Of a stretch of 33,656 nucleotides of DNA, positions 26,278-33,656 are shown in pieces. The notes below the pieces were generated by a model. That model saw only the letters and a list, made by a program, of their open reading frames with translations, searched no databases and was not told where the DNA came from. This DNA comes from Bacteroidales bacterium. Lineage in GTDB: Bacteria > Bacteroidota > Bacteroidia > Bacteroidales > FEN-979. The position numbers and the translations under genes were made by a program. Within the stretch, counting starts at the first letter, position 1. Each line of letters begins with the position of its first letter. The stretch spans positions 1 to 33,656 of the forward strand of contig JACZJJ010000108.1 in NCBI GenBank assembly GCA_014860625.1, read 5' to 3'.

Positions 26278-26305
26278 CGGGCATGTTTAAGACTCATGCC
26301 CGCTT
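26275..26305 (-). terminator. Hairpin terminator after the secreted protein of unknown family
   Basis: AAGCGGGCATG and its exact complement CATGCCCGCTT form an 11-bp stem with a 9-base loop, 37 bases after the stop at 26343. On the minus strand the sequence after it (GTTCATTTCTATT) is only moderately U-rich, so termination may be partial. Confidence 0.7.
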
Positions 26306-26342
26306 AAATCAATCGTTGCTGTATGATTCTTTTCAGAAATTT

Positions 26343-27077
26343 TTACTTGATATTGCTTCTGATGTCAGCATCGTAATCCACTATGATATCCATCCATTCG
26401 TCAATCATATTTTGCCAGCTGCCGGCACCATACATTTTCTCGTAGGCAGCTTTCGGGCCGGGGTCTTTCTGCCAGTCACCAAACGAGTTGAAACTCCACA
26501 TCAAAGCTATATCCGGGCCACCTGCCTGATGCAGTGTATTTTCAACGACGATAAAACCAGTGGTTCCCAATGATTCATAAACCTTCTGTAATTTTCCTAT
26601 AATCCCTTTGAAGCGGTAATACTGGTTGGGTTTCAGGTCTACACCCCAATGTTCAAAATATTTTGCTTTCATCAACAACTCCGGACCAAACGAGAGTCCG
26701 GCATTGAAATTCCACAACCCGCTGTAACCATATTGGGCAACATAGGGATCTACCATCTTGCTCCAGTCATCAGCGTGACCGTTTTCCTTATCAGGCCTTG
26801 TATCCAGGGCGCTGTAGGTTGTGGGTCCCATAACCCATACATACCATCCGGCCTTTTCACCGTATATAATCTTGTGCATCCCTGCACCGTAAGGTCCTTC
26901 GGGGTGGTATTTAAGATCGTGAGCGGAAATACCAGCTTCAAACTTATCTTCCATTCCCTTTTCAGGTAAAATATATAGAACTTCAAACACCAATTGTTCA
27001 GAATCTGCATTTGATTGTGTATAGCCGGTCATGACGAACATCGTTGCAACCATGGCTAAAAGCATAAATTTTTTCAT
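26343..27077 (-). CDS. Secreted protein of unrecognised family
   Basis: 244 residues with a signal peptide (MKKFMLLAMVATMFVMTGYTQ). I do not recognise the family. The mature part seems to hold two similar alpha/beta halves: FEVLYILPEKGMEDKFEAGISAHDLKYH...WYVWVMGPTTYSALD (about 30-90) and YYRFKGIIGKLQKVYESL...DIALMWSFNSFGDWQKD (about 152-205). That alternation of beta strand, helix and WVWVMGP-like strand suggests a ferredoxin-like dimeric alpha-beta barrel (ABM/NIPSNAP type), which is only an inference. Single gene, ended by its own hairpin; an AT-rich upstream region of about 100 bases shows no perfect -7 box. Confidence 0.7.
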   Translation of the reverse strand: MKKFMLLAMVATMFVMTGYTQSNADSEQLVFEVLYILPEKGMEDKFEAGISAHDLKYHPEGPYGAGMHKIIYGEKAGWYVWVMGPTTYSALDTRPDKENGHADDWSKMVDPYVAQYGYSGLWNFNAGLSFGPELLMKAKYFEHWGVDLKPNQYYRFKGIIGKLQKVYESLGTTGFIVVENTLHQAGGPDIALMWSFNSFGDWQKDPGPKAAYEKMYGAGSWQNMIDEWMDIIVDYDADIRSNIK

Positions 27078-27193
27078 ACTGCTGTTTTTTAATTAATAAT
27101 CAACTTTTTACAAAATATCGGCTAATATAATCCAATTTTATTATTTTTAATCAATCTAATTATAATTTATGTATTTTTAACATGGCGGAGGCA

Positions 27194-27249
27194 GATGCAT
27201 GGGAAGACGTTGGTTACATTTGGGTACGGATGCATGGAGGACGTTGGTT
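27194..27249. repeat. Imperfect direct repeat beside the RAYT remnant
   Basis: Two copies of GATGCATGG(G/A)...GACGTTGGTT (27194-27215 and 27229-27249) lie 35 bases apart, just outside the palindrome at 27261. They probably belong to the debris of a REP/RAYT element. The region 27078-27660 has no intact gene. Confidence 0.6.
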
Positions 27250-27260
27250 CCTTGATGTAG

Positions 27261-27280
27261 GGACGGGGTATACCCCGTCC
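27261..27280. repeat. REP-like perfect 20-bp palindrome next to the RAYT pseudogene
   Basis: GGACGGGGTATACCCCGTCC is perfectly self-complementary and ends at the base before the stop codon of the transposase remnant. This GC-rich hairpin is the kind of element RAYT transposases recognise and carry at their ends. Confidence 0.75.
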
Positions 27281-27609
27281 TTATGTCGATGTGCCGCTCC
27301 ATCTTCGTGTGTTATCACGGATATATTGTTCGATCATAGTGAGTTGGACATGGTCACGGATGATCCGGTCGTGGTATCGCGGAAGCCATGTGAATTCCGG
27401 ATATCCGGATGCCCGTATTCGTTTTGTTGCAGCCGATTTGAAAGAACCAATGACGTTCCCCAATAATGCCCCTTTTGAGAATTGACCGATCCAAAAAATT
27501 GCCGACGGTTCTTTGTACAAACCGAGATGAAATAGAAACCTTCTGACGAATAATCAAAATTCGGCCGACGAGTTGTCTCATTTCGGAGTTTCCCCAGGAA
27601 TAAGGTCAT
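27281..27609 (-). pseudogene. Remnant of REP-associated tyrosine transposase (RAYT, Y1_Tnp) with internal deletion and frameshift
   Basis: The N-terminal part (27609 down to about 27490) reads RRPNFDYSSEGFYFISVCTKNR then QFFGSV, the typical RAYT opening. The C-terminal part is in another frame (27520 down to 27281): GNVIGSFKSAATKRI, TWLPRYHDRIIRD, MIEQYIRDNTRRW, the typical RAYT end. The two meet near 27480-27495. The middle, with the HUH metal motif (MPNH.H type) and about 60-90 residues, is missing, so the gene cannot encode an active enzyme. It lies beside the palindrome 27261-27280, consistent with an old RAYT/REP insertion. Family assignment is from motif recognition. Confidence 0.82.
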
Positions 27610-27667
27610 AATTTTTTCCGTTAATCCGAAAACGGGTCAAAAGGTAATACGTTACTCAGAAAAAAAA

Positions 27668-30073
27668 TCATGGATTCGCGATCCGGAGGCTTTTCATCCG
27701 TTTCAACACCTCCAGGTAATTGGGATCAGAAGGATAATATTCAGTAAGCTCTTCAGCGATAGCCCGTGCTTCATCCAATTGTCCCATCTCTCGGTAATAA
27801 GATACAAGCCCGAACAGGATATTTCGGTCAAAAGGATGGAGTTTCCTGGCCTTTTCAAGAATGTCGATGGCTTGTTGGTGCTTTCCGGTTGAATAGAGGG
27901 CTACACCATATACATAAGCAAACCGTGCGTTGCCCGGTTCCAGTTCTGCAGCTTGTTTCAGATGGTTCGCTCCGGCTGCTTTCTCTCCCTGCCGTACCAG
28001 TAAGAGCCCCAACGAATGATGGCCTGATGCACTTCCCGGAATATGGGTAAGCTCTTCCAACAGCACCTCCTTTCCTTTCATATCCTGGCTTGTCTGACGG
28101 TAAAGCTCTGCCAGATTATTATAACTTTGTGGAAGCGCAGGTTCAATGTAGATGGCCCTCCGGTATGCTTGTTCCGCTTCAGTAACCTGTCCTGATTCCA
28201 GGAGGTAATTCCCAATATTCAGCCATGCAAAAGGGTGATCGGCATTGGTCGTCTCAATGGCCATATATTCAGTAAGAGCTTTATCATATAGTTCCCGGGT
28301 TTGATGGTCCATTCCAGAGACAGAAGTTACCGGGATCAACCTTGCTGCCTGTGTCCGGATAAGCCTCACAGGATCCCTGAGTAAAGGCTTATAGAGCGTG
28401 TTTTTCTCCTCATCAGTCAGGCTGATACTCCCTTGCAGAGTGCCAAACCGGATTAACGGGTCAGAATCCATTAACCCTATCCTGATTGCCGGAGGCAGAG
28501 AAGCGGCCTGGTAGTTTTGAAAGTAGTAAAAAGCGGTGCTGCGGATCATGGCAGGCTGAGAGGTATCAGTTGCCAGAGCAATCAGCTGCGGCAATGCTTC
28601 AGGATAACCGAGTCGTGCCTCCCAGAATGTCTCACCGTAGTGGACTCCCCTGTCGCGTTTGCCGTACCATTCGTAGAACAGGTTGGTCAGGTTGGTCAGG
28701 TTGGACAAGTCTAACTTGTCTAACCTGTCTAACCTGTCTAACAGTTTTTTATGACACTGAGAGCAGGCGTTCGGTGTTCCCAAGCGTTCAGAGAGATCAG
28801 GACGGGGGTTGCGCATGCTGTGATCGCGACGGGGATCCACCTGCATGTAGGTGCGTTCCGGCATGTGACACTCCACACACAGCGCGCCTGCAGAGTTTTC
28901 CTTATGAAAATGATGCGATTTACTTCCATAGACATCCGGGAGGTGACATCGGTAACAAAGTGCATTTCCCTGAACGTAAACTTTGAGACTGTGCGGATCG
29001 TGGCAATCGGAGCAGATGACGCCTTTATGGTACATCTTACTTTGCAAAAAAGAGGCATAGACATAGACCTCATCCTGGATCTGTCCGTCGGGGAAATAGA
29101 GATTGTCCTCCAGAAGCGAAGGGCGGTGGGTATCCAGAAACGATTTGCCGAAGGTATAATCTTCATGGATCGTTGACCTCCGGGCATGACAGCGGGCACA
29201 TGTCTCCAGTGTTTTAATTCCGTCACGCTTCACTGTCCTCTCTGCGACTTTGCTTCCAGGTTTGAACACCCACGTCCCATCGTCCGGATCGTTGAACTGA
29301 ATGGCTAACCCCATGTTTCCCGGTTCCTGGCTGGCAGGATACCTGGCAGCCTCTTCGGCCCATGAAACATGTGCTGATCCGGGGCCGTGACACGCTTCAC
29401 AGGAGACGTCTATCTCCGACCATGTGGTGTGATAGCTGTTGGATTCAGCATCAAAATTCTTTTTCAGGTTTGTTGAATGGCATTCGGCACACATGTAGTT
29501 CCAGTTCTGCATCACCCTTGTCCAGTAGAGAAAATCGGTGTGGGGAATTCTCTCTTGACCGTATATATGGAACCAGCGCTGACCTCCCTCCTGTTTTGGG
29601 CGGGCATCCCAGCAAAGCGGCAGGCATTGGTATCTGCCTCCCGGAAAAGCCACCAGGTATTGCTGCAAGGGTCTTACCCCGAAGACATAATTCACCCTGA
29701 ACTCAGCCATTTTTCCATCTGGCCCTTCTGTATAAACAAAATAGTTTCCATTCTTTTTGTAAAATCTTGAATCAATGCCCAGATGCCGGAAAGTGACATC
29801 ATCGAAATCTCCCAGAACCGTAACACTGTCAGCAATATCCATCGCCCTGTCGTGGTCGGATCCAACAAAGAGCTCGTACTCTCTTTCATGGCAGGTTTTG
29901 CAGACTTCCCTGCTCATATATTTCAGGGAATCTGTTGTTGAGTTGACTGTGGATTCGGTTTTGTAAGTGCTATTGGTACAATTGATAGTCGAGATTATGA
30001 TAACAAAGAGAAACCCTGATGAAATAACGAGAGTGAGTTTCCTGAAAATATTGGAAATAAAGGTTTGGTTCAT
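27668..30073 (-). CDS. Octaheme cytochrome c with TPR repeats (c554-like / doubled-CXXCH type)
   Basis: 801 residues. A hydrophobic N-terminus (about 13-31) is a signal or anchor; C32 is a poor lipobox. Eight CXXCH heme sites lie at 58, 195, 225, 292, 354, 373, 399 and 437 (CKTCH, CAECH, CEACH, CARCH, CSDCH, CYRCH, CVECH, CSQCH). The spacing resembles multiheme c554-like proteins. A helical HEAT-like stretch (about 480-600) and four or so TPR units (about 610-795) follow. It should be periplasmic or attached and pass electrons, with the TPRs docking partners. Residues 444-465 (LLDRLDRLDKLDLSNLTNLTNL) are encoded by an inverted 9-bp repeat inserted in frame between the last heme and the family motif EWYGKR. 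It is divergent from the Rieske gene. Confidence 0.9.
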   Translation of the reverse strand: MNQTFISNIFRKLTLVISSGFLFVIIISTINCTNSTYKTESTVNSTTDSLKYMSREVCKTCHEREYELFVGSDHDRAMDIADSVTVLGDFDDVTFRHLGIDSRFYKKNGNYFVYTEGPDGKMAEFRVNYVFGVRPLQQYLVAFPGGRYQCLPLCWDARPKQEGGQRWFHIYGQERIPHTDFLYWTRVMQNWNYMCAECHSTNLKKNFDAESNSYHTTWSEIDVSCEACHGPGSAHVSWAEEAARYPASQEPGNMGLAIQFNDPDDGTWVFKPGSKVAERTVKRDGIKTLETCARCHARRSTIHEDYTFGKSFLDTHRPSLLEDNLYFPDGQIQDEVYVYASFLQSKMYHKGVICSDCHDPHSLKVYVQGNALCYRCHLPDVYGSKSHHFHKENSAGALCVECHMPERTYMQVDPRRDHSMRNPRPDLSERLGTPNACSQCHKKLLDRLDRLDKLDLSNLTNLTNLFYEWYGKRDRGVHYGETFWEARLGYPEALPQLIALATDTSQPAMIRSTAFYYFQNYQAASLPPAIRIGLMDSDPLIRFGTLQGSISLTDEEKNTLYKPLLRDPVRLIRTQAARLIPVTSVSGMDHQTRELYDKALTEYMAIETTNADHPFAWLNIGNYLLESGQVTEAEQAYRRAIYIEPALPQSYNNLAELYRQTSQDMKGKEVLLEELTHIPGSASGHHSLGLLLVRQGEKAAGANHLKQAAELEPGNARFAYVYGVALYSTGKHQQAIDILEKARKLHPFDRNILFGLVSYYREMGQLDEARAIAEELTEYYPSDPNYLEVLKRMKSLRIANP
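28680..28744. repeat. Inverted 9-bp repeat inserted in frame inside the octaheme cytochrome gene
   Basis: One arm has AGGTTGGTC, AGGTTGGTC, AGGTTGGAC (28680-28706), the other has GTCTAACCT, GTCTAACCT, GTCTAAC (28718-28742), the complement of AGGTTAGAC. The arms pair with some G.T contacts. The unit is that of the arrays at 15791 and 17253. Frame is kept because the unit is 9 bases. Confidence 0.88.
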
Positions 30074-30164
30074 ATTCCTCTAAGGCTCCTCTAACTCTCG
30101 TGTAAGTTTTTCTAATAAAGTTTTATTTGAAAATGTGTACCTCGAAGCACTTTATGGTGTTCAA

Positions 30165-30172
30165 CAAAGTTA
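30165..30172 (-). promoter_or_regulatory. Putative -7 box (TAACTTTG) of the octaheme cytochrome gene
   Basis: TAACTTTG on the minus strand fits TAnnTTTG, 91 bases before the ATG at 30073, giving a leader of about 85 bases. No -33 match at 19 bases. Confidence 0.35.
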
Positions 30173-30210
30173 CAAAATTTTGACGAAAGATTCCTCCGAT
30201 TTTTCACCAT

Positions 30211-30242
30211 TTCGCTACTTCGCTATTTCGCTATTTCGCTAT
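30211..30242. repeat. 8-bp tandem repeat, unit TTCGCTAT, four copies
   Basis: TTCGCTAC followed by three TTCGCTAT units, directly upstream of the Rieske promoter. Bases 30226-30229 (TTTC), inside the array, are at -33 spacing from the -7 box at 30249. Confidence 0.85.
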
Positions 30243-30256
30243 TTTGACTATGTTTG
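30226..30256 (+). promoter_or_regulatory. Putative promoter of the Rieske - cytochrome b - cytochrome c operon
   Basis: -7 box TATGTTTG (30249-30256) fits TAnnTTTG exactly; TTTC (30226-30229), one mismatch from TTTG, is 19 bases upstream. The ATG is 14 bases after the -7 box. The -33 element lies inside the 8-bp tandem repeat, so changes in repeat number would move or remove it. Confidence 0.5.
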
Positions 30257-30270
30257 CATAAACCTCTTTC

Positions 30271-30738
30271 ATGGAAGCTGAAGAAGAAGAACCGAACGTT
30301 GTTTCCAGAAGAATGTTCTTCCGGCACCTTTCCTGGTCGTTGCTTAGTTTTGCAGGACTGGCAGCGGTACCTTTTGTTTTGTCCTCAGTAATTCCACGAA
30401 AAGTGATTGAAAATAAGCGGGTGAGAATCGGTCGTCCGGGCGATTTTCCAATCAACCGAATGATTTTTCTGCCCAAACCCAGGCTCTTTATCCTTCGCGA
30501 TCACAAAGGCATAGCAGCCATGTCAGCCGTTTGTACTCATCTGGGCTGTGTTGTTGACCAGGACACTTCCGGATTTCAATGCCCCTGCCACGGCTCCTGT
30601 TTCAATCAGGGAGGGATGGTGAAGAGCGGACCAGCGCCACGCAACCTTCCCTGGTTTAAGGTCATTACACTCCCCGATCAATCACTGGAAGTAAACCTCC
30701 ACCGAACCGTCTCACCCGAAACACGCTGCAAGACCTGA
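30271..30738 (+). CDS. Rieske [2Fe-2S] protein of a bc-type complex
   Basis: 155 residues. The N-terminus is acidic, then carries a twin-arginine motif SRRMFFRHL (12-20) and a single membrane helix (about 22-42), so export by Tat and anchoring are expected. The cluster ligands are Cys88 and His90 in CTHLGC and Cys104 and His107 in CPCHGS; Cys93 and Cys106 should form the conserved disulfide. It takes one electron from menaquinol at the Qo site and hands it to cytochrome c. The stop is 1 base before the cytochrome b ATG, so the two are translationally linked. Confidence 0.95.
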   Translation: MEAEEEEPNVVSRRMFFRHLSWSLLSFAGLAAVPFVLSSVIPRKVIENKRVRIGRPGDFPINRMIFLPKPRLFILRDHKGIAAMSAVCTHLGCVVDQDTSGFQCPCHGSCFNQGGMVKSGPAPRNLPWFKVITLPDQSLEVNLHRTVSPETRCKT

Positions 30739-30739
30739 T

Positions 30740-32089
30740 ATGGCTGGCACAGAACAATCCACCGGAAAAGAGCGTGTTGGTGAACGGTTGCGCAACGTTT
30801 CGCAAAACTTCGTGCTTCACATCCATTCGCCCAACGTTTCCACCTATGCACTTTCTCCATTTACAACAATGGGACTCGGGGTGATCCTTATCTGCCTCTT
30901 TGCCATTCAACTTGCAACCGGGATGCTTTTGATGATCCACTATACTCCTTCTGTTGATGCAGCCTACTTTTCCGTAAAGGAGATCATCTTTTACGTACCT
31001 GGAGGATGGATATTCAGGAACATCCACCGGTGGTCGGCACATGCCCTGGTATTTATCACCTTCCTGCATATGTTCCGAACGTTTTACAAAGGAAGCTATT
31101 ACGGTACTCGAAAAACCAACTGGGTCGTCGGCGTAATCATGTTACTGATAGTGATGATGATGAGTTTCAGCGGGTACCTGCTCCCCTGGGATCAGCTGGC
31201 TTACTGGGCCGTGACCATTGGAAGCAACATTGCAGCGGCATTTCGCGAGTTTACAGATCTGATCGGGGTTACAGGATATGTGGATCCCGGAGGATTTATC
31301 AGGAAAATGCTTCTAGGAGGAGAGAACGTAGGCCAAAACACACTCACACGTTTCTTTACGCTTCATGTCATCGTTTTACCCGTCACATTGCTTGGCCTGA
31401 TTGGATACCACATCTGGCGGATCCGGAAGGATGGAGGCTTGGCTCGTCCGGCTTCAACTCCGGATAGTTCGTTGGAGGAGATTCCCGCATGGCCAACGGC
31501 GCTCTGGGCTGAAGTGGCAATCCTCCTTAGCGTCGTAGGCATTTTGCTGATCGTGGGGGTGCTGGCTGATGCGCCACTAAAGATCCTGGCAAACCCCAAT
31601 CTTCCAGACAATCCGGCCAAATCACCATGGTATCTTCTTGGTATCCAGGAAATTGTTTCTTATTCAGCGTTCATGGGTGGTTTTGTCATTCCACTTTTCT
31701 TTGTAGCCTTTCTCTTCTACATTCCCTGGTTTGATCGGGAGGGGGAAATTCATTCAGGCGTATGGTTCAGTGGAAAGGATGGGATAAGAACAACCTCGCT
31801 TTCAGTACTGGCGGGCGGCATCATCACGATATCATTTGTTGCGCTTTCACTTTTCATTGACCTCCCGGGGGATAAAGGTTCCCCACAGTATATCATCCTT
31901 TCTATGATCCTGAATCCGGGAACGTTATCCGTGATGGCATATCTTTTCTGGACTCTGTTTGTTTACCACTCCACCTCCTCCCGCCGGATGACCGTATTGG
32001 CCCTCTTTACCGCGTTCATGACCGGTTGGACCATCTTTATGATCATCGGCCTCTGGTTTCGTGGTGAAAACTGGCATTTTATCTTATGA
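30740..32089 (+). CDS. Cytochrome b of a bc-type menaquinol-oxidising complex (fused b6/subunit IV type)
   Basis: 449 residues holding both the cytochrome b6-like N-domain and the subunit IV-like C-domain. Heme ligands fit b6 spacing: His96 and His110 (14 apart, IHRWSAH...LHMFR), His209 and His224 (15 apart, TLHVIV...GYHIWR). The Qo motif PEWY reads SPWY (KSPWYLLGIQE), consistent with a menaquinol rather than ubiquinol type. Eight or so membrane helices are visible. A charged loop (RIRKDGGLARPASTPDSSLEEIP, about 227-250) divides the halves. Its stop overlaps the ATG of the hexaheme cytochrome (ATGA at 32086-32089), so the three genes form one complex. Confidence 0.95.
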   Translation: MAGTEQSTGKERVGERLRNVSQNFVLHIHSPNVSTYALSPFTTMGLGVILICLFAIQLATGMLLMIHYTPSVDAAYFSVKEIIFYVPGGWIFRNIHRWSAHALVFITFLHMFRTFYKGSYYGTRKTNWVVGVIMLLIVMMMSFSGYLLPWDQLAYWAVTIGSNIAAAFREFTDLIGVTGYVDPGGFIRKMLLGGENVGQNTLTRFFTLHVIVLPVTLLGLIGYHIWRIRKDGGLARPASTPDSSLEEIPAWPTALWAEVAILLSVVGILLIVGVLADAPLKILANPNLPDNPAKSPWYLLGIQEIVSYSAFMGGFVIPLFFVAFLFYIPWFDREGEIHSGVWFSGKDGIRTTSLSVLAGGIITISFVALSLFIDLPGDKGSPQYIILSMILNPGTLSVMAYLFWTLFVYHSTSSRRMTVLALFTAFMTGWTIFMIIGLWFRGENWHFIL

Positions 32090-33656
32090 GAAAGGAGGAT
32101 CGCTACCGGTTCTATTATTCGCAAACAGCGCGATTCTCAGCGCTTGTGATCATCTTTGTTTTGGTCGTAGGGTGGATCAGCGAAGGTTTTTTTTCTCCTT
32201 GGCGACAAACTCAGAGGGAATATCGCCGCGCATTAAAACGGGAGCTGAAAGATTCTACAGAACGATCCTCTTTGATCCCGGAAGCAGGGGTTTACCAGGT
32301 TTCTCTGCCTGAACTGAATCGAACTGACCGCTGCATCACCTGCCACCTGGCTATTGAAGGATCGGTCATTGACTCCTTAAATGAGCCCTTTAAAGCTCAT
32401 CCAGGGGCAGATCTTGCCTATCATCCGGTTAAAAAATTTGGCTGCACCATTTGCCATGGGGGACAGGGACAGGCGTTGGATAAACGGAACGCCTTTACAC
32501 TTAACCCGAATAACGAGTGGGACCAGCCCATTCTGGAACCTCCTTTCATCGAATCCTCTTGCGGGAAATGCCATTTGTCTCTTTTTTCTGTGGACTCCGT
32601 ATTGGCCGGCAGTAAGGTTCTGTACCACGGGCGAACCATTTTTTTAAGTGAGGGTTGCCTTGGGTGTCATAAAGCGAGGGGAGTTGGCGGAATGCTGGGT
32701 CCCGACCTCACCACGCAGGGAGACAAATCAAAACACGAATACAACTTCCGCAACATCAAGGGAGTGCAGACCATTTCTAACTGGCTGGAGCAACATTTTA
32801 TAGACCCGGAAATGGTTTCGCCAGGCTCAAGGATGTTGCAATATGATCTGCCTAAGGAAGATCTCGAGGCACTGGCTACGCTGGTGATGGGGCTCTCAGA
32901 CCCCAAGATCCCGTATGAATACATCGGGCTGAACGTTCTCAACGAGTTGAAAGGTGTACGTCCCGAACTGGCAGGCGGCTGTCTATATGAAATGACTTGC
33001 TCTGCGTGCCACGGGATCCATGGAGGAGGGAAACCCTATACTGAATTCCAATCAGGTGCTCCTGCAGTCGGGAAAGAGGGCTTCCTGGCTGTTGCCTCGC
33101 CTCAGTATATCTCCATGATCCTCGAATATGGGCGCACCAATCAGCTGATGACCTCCTGGGCGCCTGCATATTCAGGTTTGTCTGCCGGGGAAGTGACTGA
33201 TTTAAATGCATTTATCCGTTCGAGAAAGCCGGAGAATTCTTCCTGGGAGAAAACTGCTGATCTCATAAGAAGAGTAAAAGGGTCCGCATCATCCGGCGAA
33301 TCCCTCTTCAACAACCATTGTAAAACATGTCATGGCCCGGATGCCAAAGGGGGACTGGCTATCGGCTTCAACAACCCGGATTTCTTCCGGGCAGCCTCAT
33401 TGGAATACATTTATTACACCCTTTTCAGAGGAAGAATGAACACCGCGATGCCCTCGTGGTCGATGCTGGATAATCAGGAGATGGCGGATTTGCTTGGATA
33501 TATTGCTCAGGGCTCAGGGCACGGGGCTCAGTTACCCCTAAATCCCCTGAAGGGGACTTACTCCGCTTTGCGGGTACCCCTAAATCCCCTGAAGGGGACT
33601 TACTCCGCTTTGCGGGTACCCCTAAATCCCCTGAAGGGGACTTACTCCTCCCCTTC
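32086..33656 (+). CDS. Membrane-anchored hexaheme cytochrome c of the bc complex, cut by right edge
   Basis: At least 523 codons without a stop. An N-terminal membrane helix (about 17-39) leads to six CXXCH sites: 83 (CITCH), 120 (CTICH), 159 (CGKCH), 191 (CLGCH), 305 (CSACH) and 412 (CKTCH). The first three resemble a compact triheme module; the domain around 191 has the class I cytochrome layout (KARGVGGMLGPDL ... MVSPGSRMLQY), and two further class I-like domains follow. It is expected to accept electrons from the Rieske protein and pass them to periplasmic carriers. From base 33505 the frame enters a GGCTCAG stretch and then 42-bp repeats read as 14-residue units, so the true C-terminus is uncertain. 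Heme number could rise if more gene lies beyond the edge. Confidence 0.85.
   Translation, partial: MRKEDRYRFYYSQTARFSALVIIFVLVVGWISEGFFSPWRQTQREYRRALKRELKDSTERSSLIPEAGVYQVSLPELNRTDRCITCHLAIEGSVIDSLNEPFKAHPGADLAYHPVKKFGCTICHGGQGQALDKRNAFTLNPNNEWDQPILEPPFIESSCGKCHLSLFSVDSVLAGSKVLYHGRTIFLSEGCLGCHKARGVGGMLGPDLTTQGDKSKHEYNFRNIKGVQTISNWLEQHFIDPEMVSPGSRMLQYDLPKEDLEALATLVMGLSDPKIPYEYIGLNVLNELKGVRPELAGGCLYEMTCSACHGIHGGGKPYTEFQSGAPAVGKEGFLAVASPQYISMILEYGRTNQLMTSWAPAYSGLSAGEVTDLNAFIRSRKPENSSWEKTADLIRRVKGSASSGESLFNNHCKTCHGPDAKGGLAIGFNNPDFFRAASLEYIYYTLFRGRMNTAMPSWSMLDNQEMADLLGYIAQGSGHGAQLPLNPLKGTYSALRVPLNPLKGTYSALRVPLNPLKGTYSSP
33505..33656. repeat. 42-bp tandem repeat with CCCCTGAAGGGG core, open to the right edge
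   Basis: Units of 42 bp begin at 33535, 33577 and 33619, the last cut by the edge. Each contains CCCCTGAAGGGG, an inverted repeat able to form a small hairpin. Before them (33505-33531) are three GGCTCAG-type copies. All are in frame with the hexaheme cytochrome (unit PLNPLKGTYSALRV). Confidence 0.9.

Noticed and set aside
27182-27466. Plus-strand frame across the RAYT remnant
   Set aside because: No recognisable motifs; it covers the direct repeats, palindrome and pseudogene, and has low-quality composition.
33535-33656. Direct repeats at the right edge as a possible CRISPR array
   Set aside because: The 42-bp units are contiguous with no unique spacers, and no cas gene is near.

Overview
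The window reads as a chromosomal segment of a Bacteroidota bacterium, most likely class Bacteroidia; genus cannot be told from sequence alone. The evidence is type IX secretion (T9SS) C-terminal sorting domains of both kinds, a PorP/SprF protein, a GldI-like FKBP lipoprotein beside nrnA and ndk, DUF4301 and DUF4136 proteins, -7 boxes of the Bacteroidota form TAnnTTTG, and near absence of Shine-Dalgarno sequences.

Layout. 1-2256: two adjacent hybrid histidine kinases, the first cut by the left edge. 2262-11214 (minus): a tight seven-gene run nrnA > three FKBP lipoproteins > PKD protein with type B sorting domain > PorP/SprF protein > 1022-aa polysaccharide-deacetylase-like T9SS cargo. 11263-17300: ndk, a T9SS-sorted subtilase (minus), a DUF4301 protein, a DUF218 membrane protein and a TlpA-like thioredoxin. 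17331-20607 (minus): thrS-infC-rpmI-rplT, with infC apparently starting at AUA behind a strong Shine-Dalgarno. 20748-24254: HdeD-like membrane protein, an outer-membrane protein (minus), an AI-2E-family transporter and a periplasmic Ntn amide hydrolase. 24251-27077 (minus): two outer-membrane barrels flanking a DUF4136 lipoprotein, then a secreted protein of unknown family. 27181-27609: repeats, a REP-like palindrome and a deleted RAYT transposase. 27668-33656: a respiratory region with an octaheme TPR cytochrome (minus) diverging from a Rieske - cytochrome b - hexaheme cytochrome c operon that runs off the right edge.

Working together: the Rieske, b6-type cytochrome b and membrane-anchored hexaheme cytochrome should form a menaquinol-oxidising bc-type complex passing electrons to periplasmic multiheme carriers, perhaps including the octaheme TPR protein. 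The nrnA/FKBP/T9SS run couples envelope folding factors with T9SS cargo and a PorP-type component.

The most unusual feature is a set of short tandem-repeat families (7, 8, 9 and 42 bp) that sit on or just after stop codons and in three places now encode protein in frame: the tail of the thioredoxin, the middle of the octaheme cytochrome and the tail of the hexaheme cytochrome. No tRNA, rRNA, CRISPR array or intact mobile element was seen.
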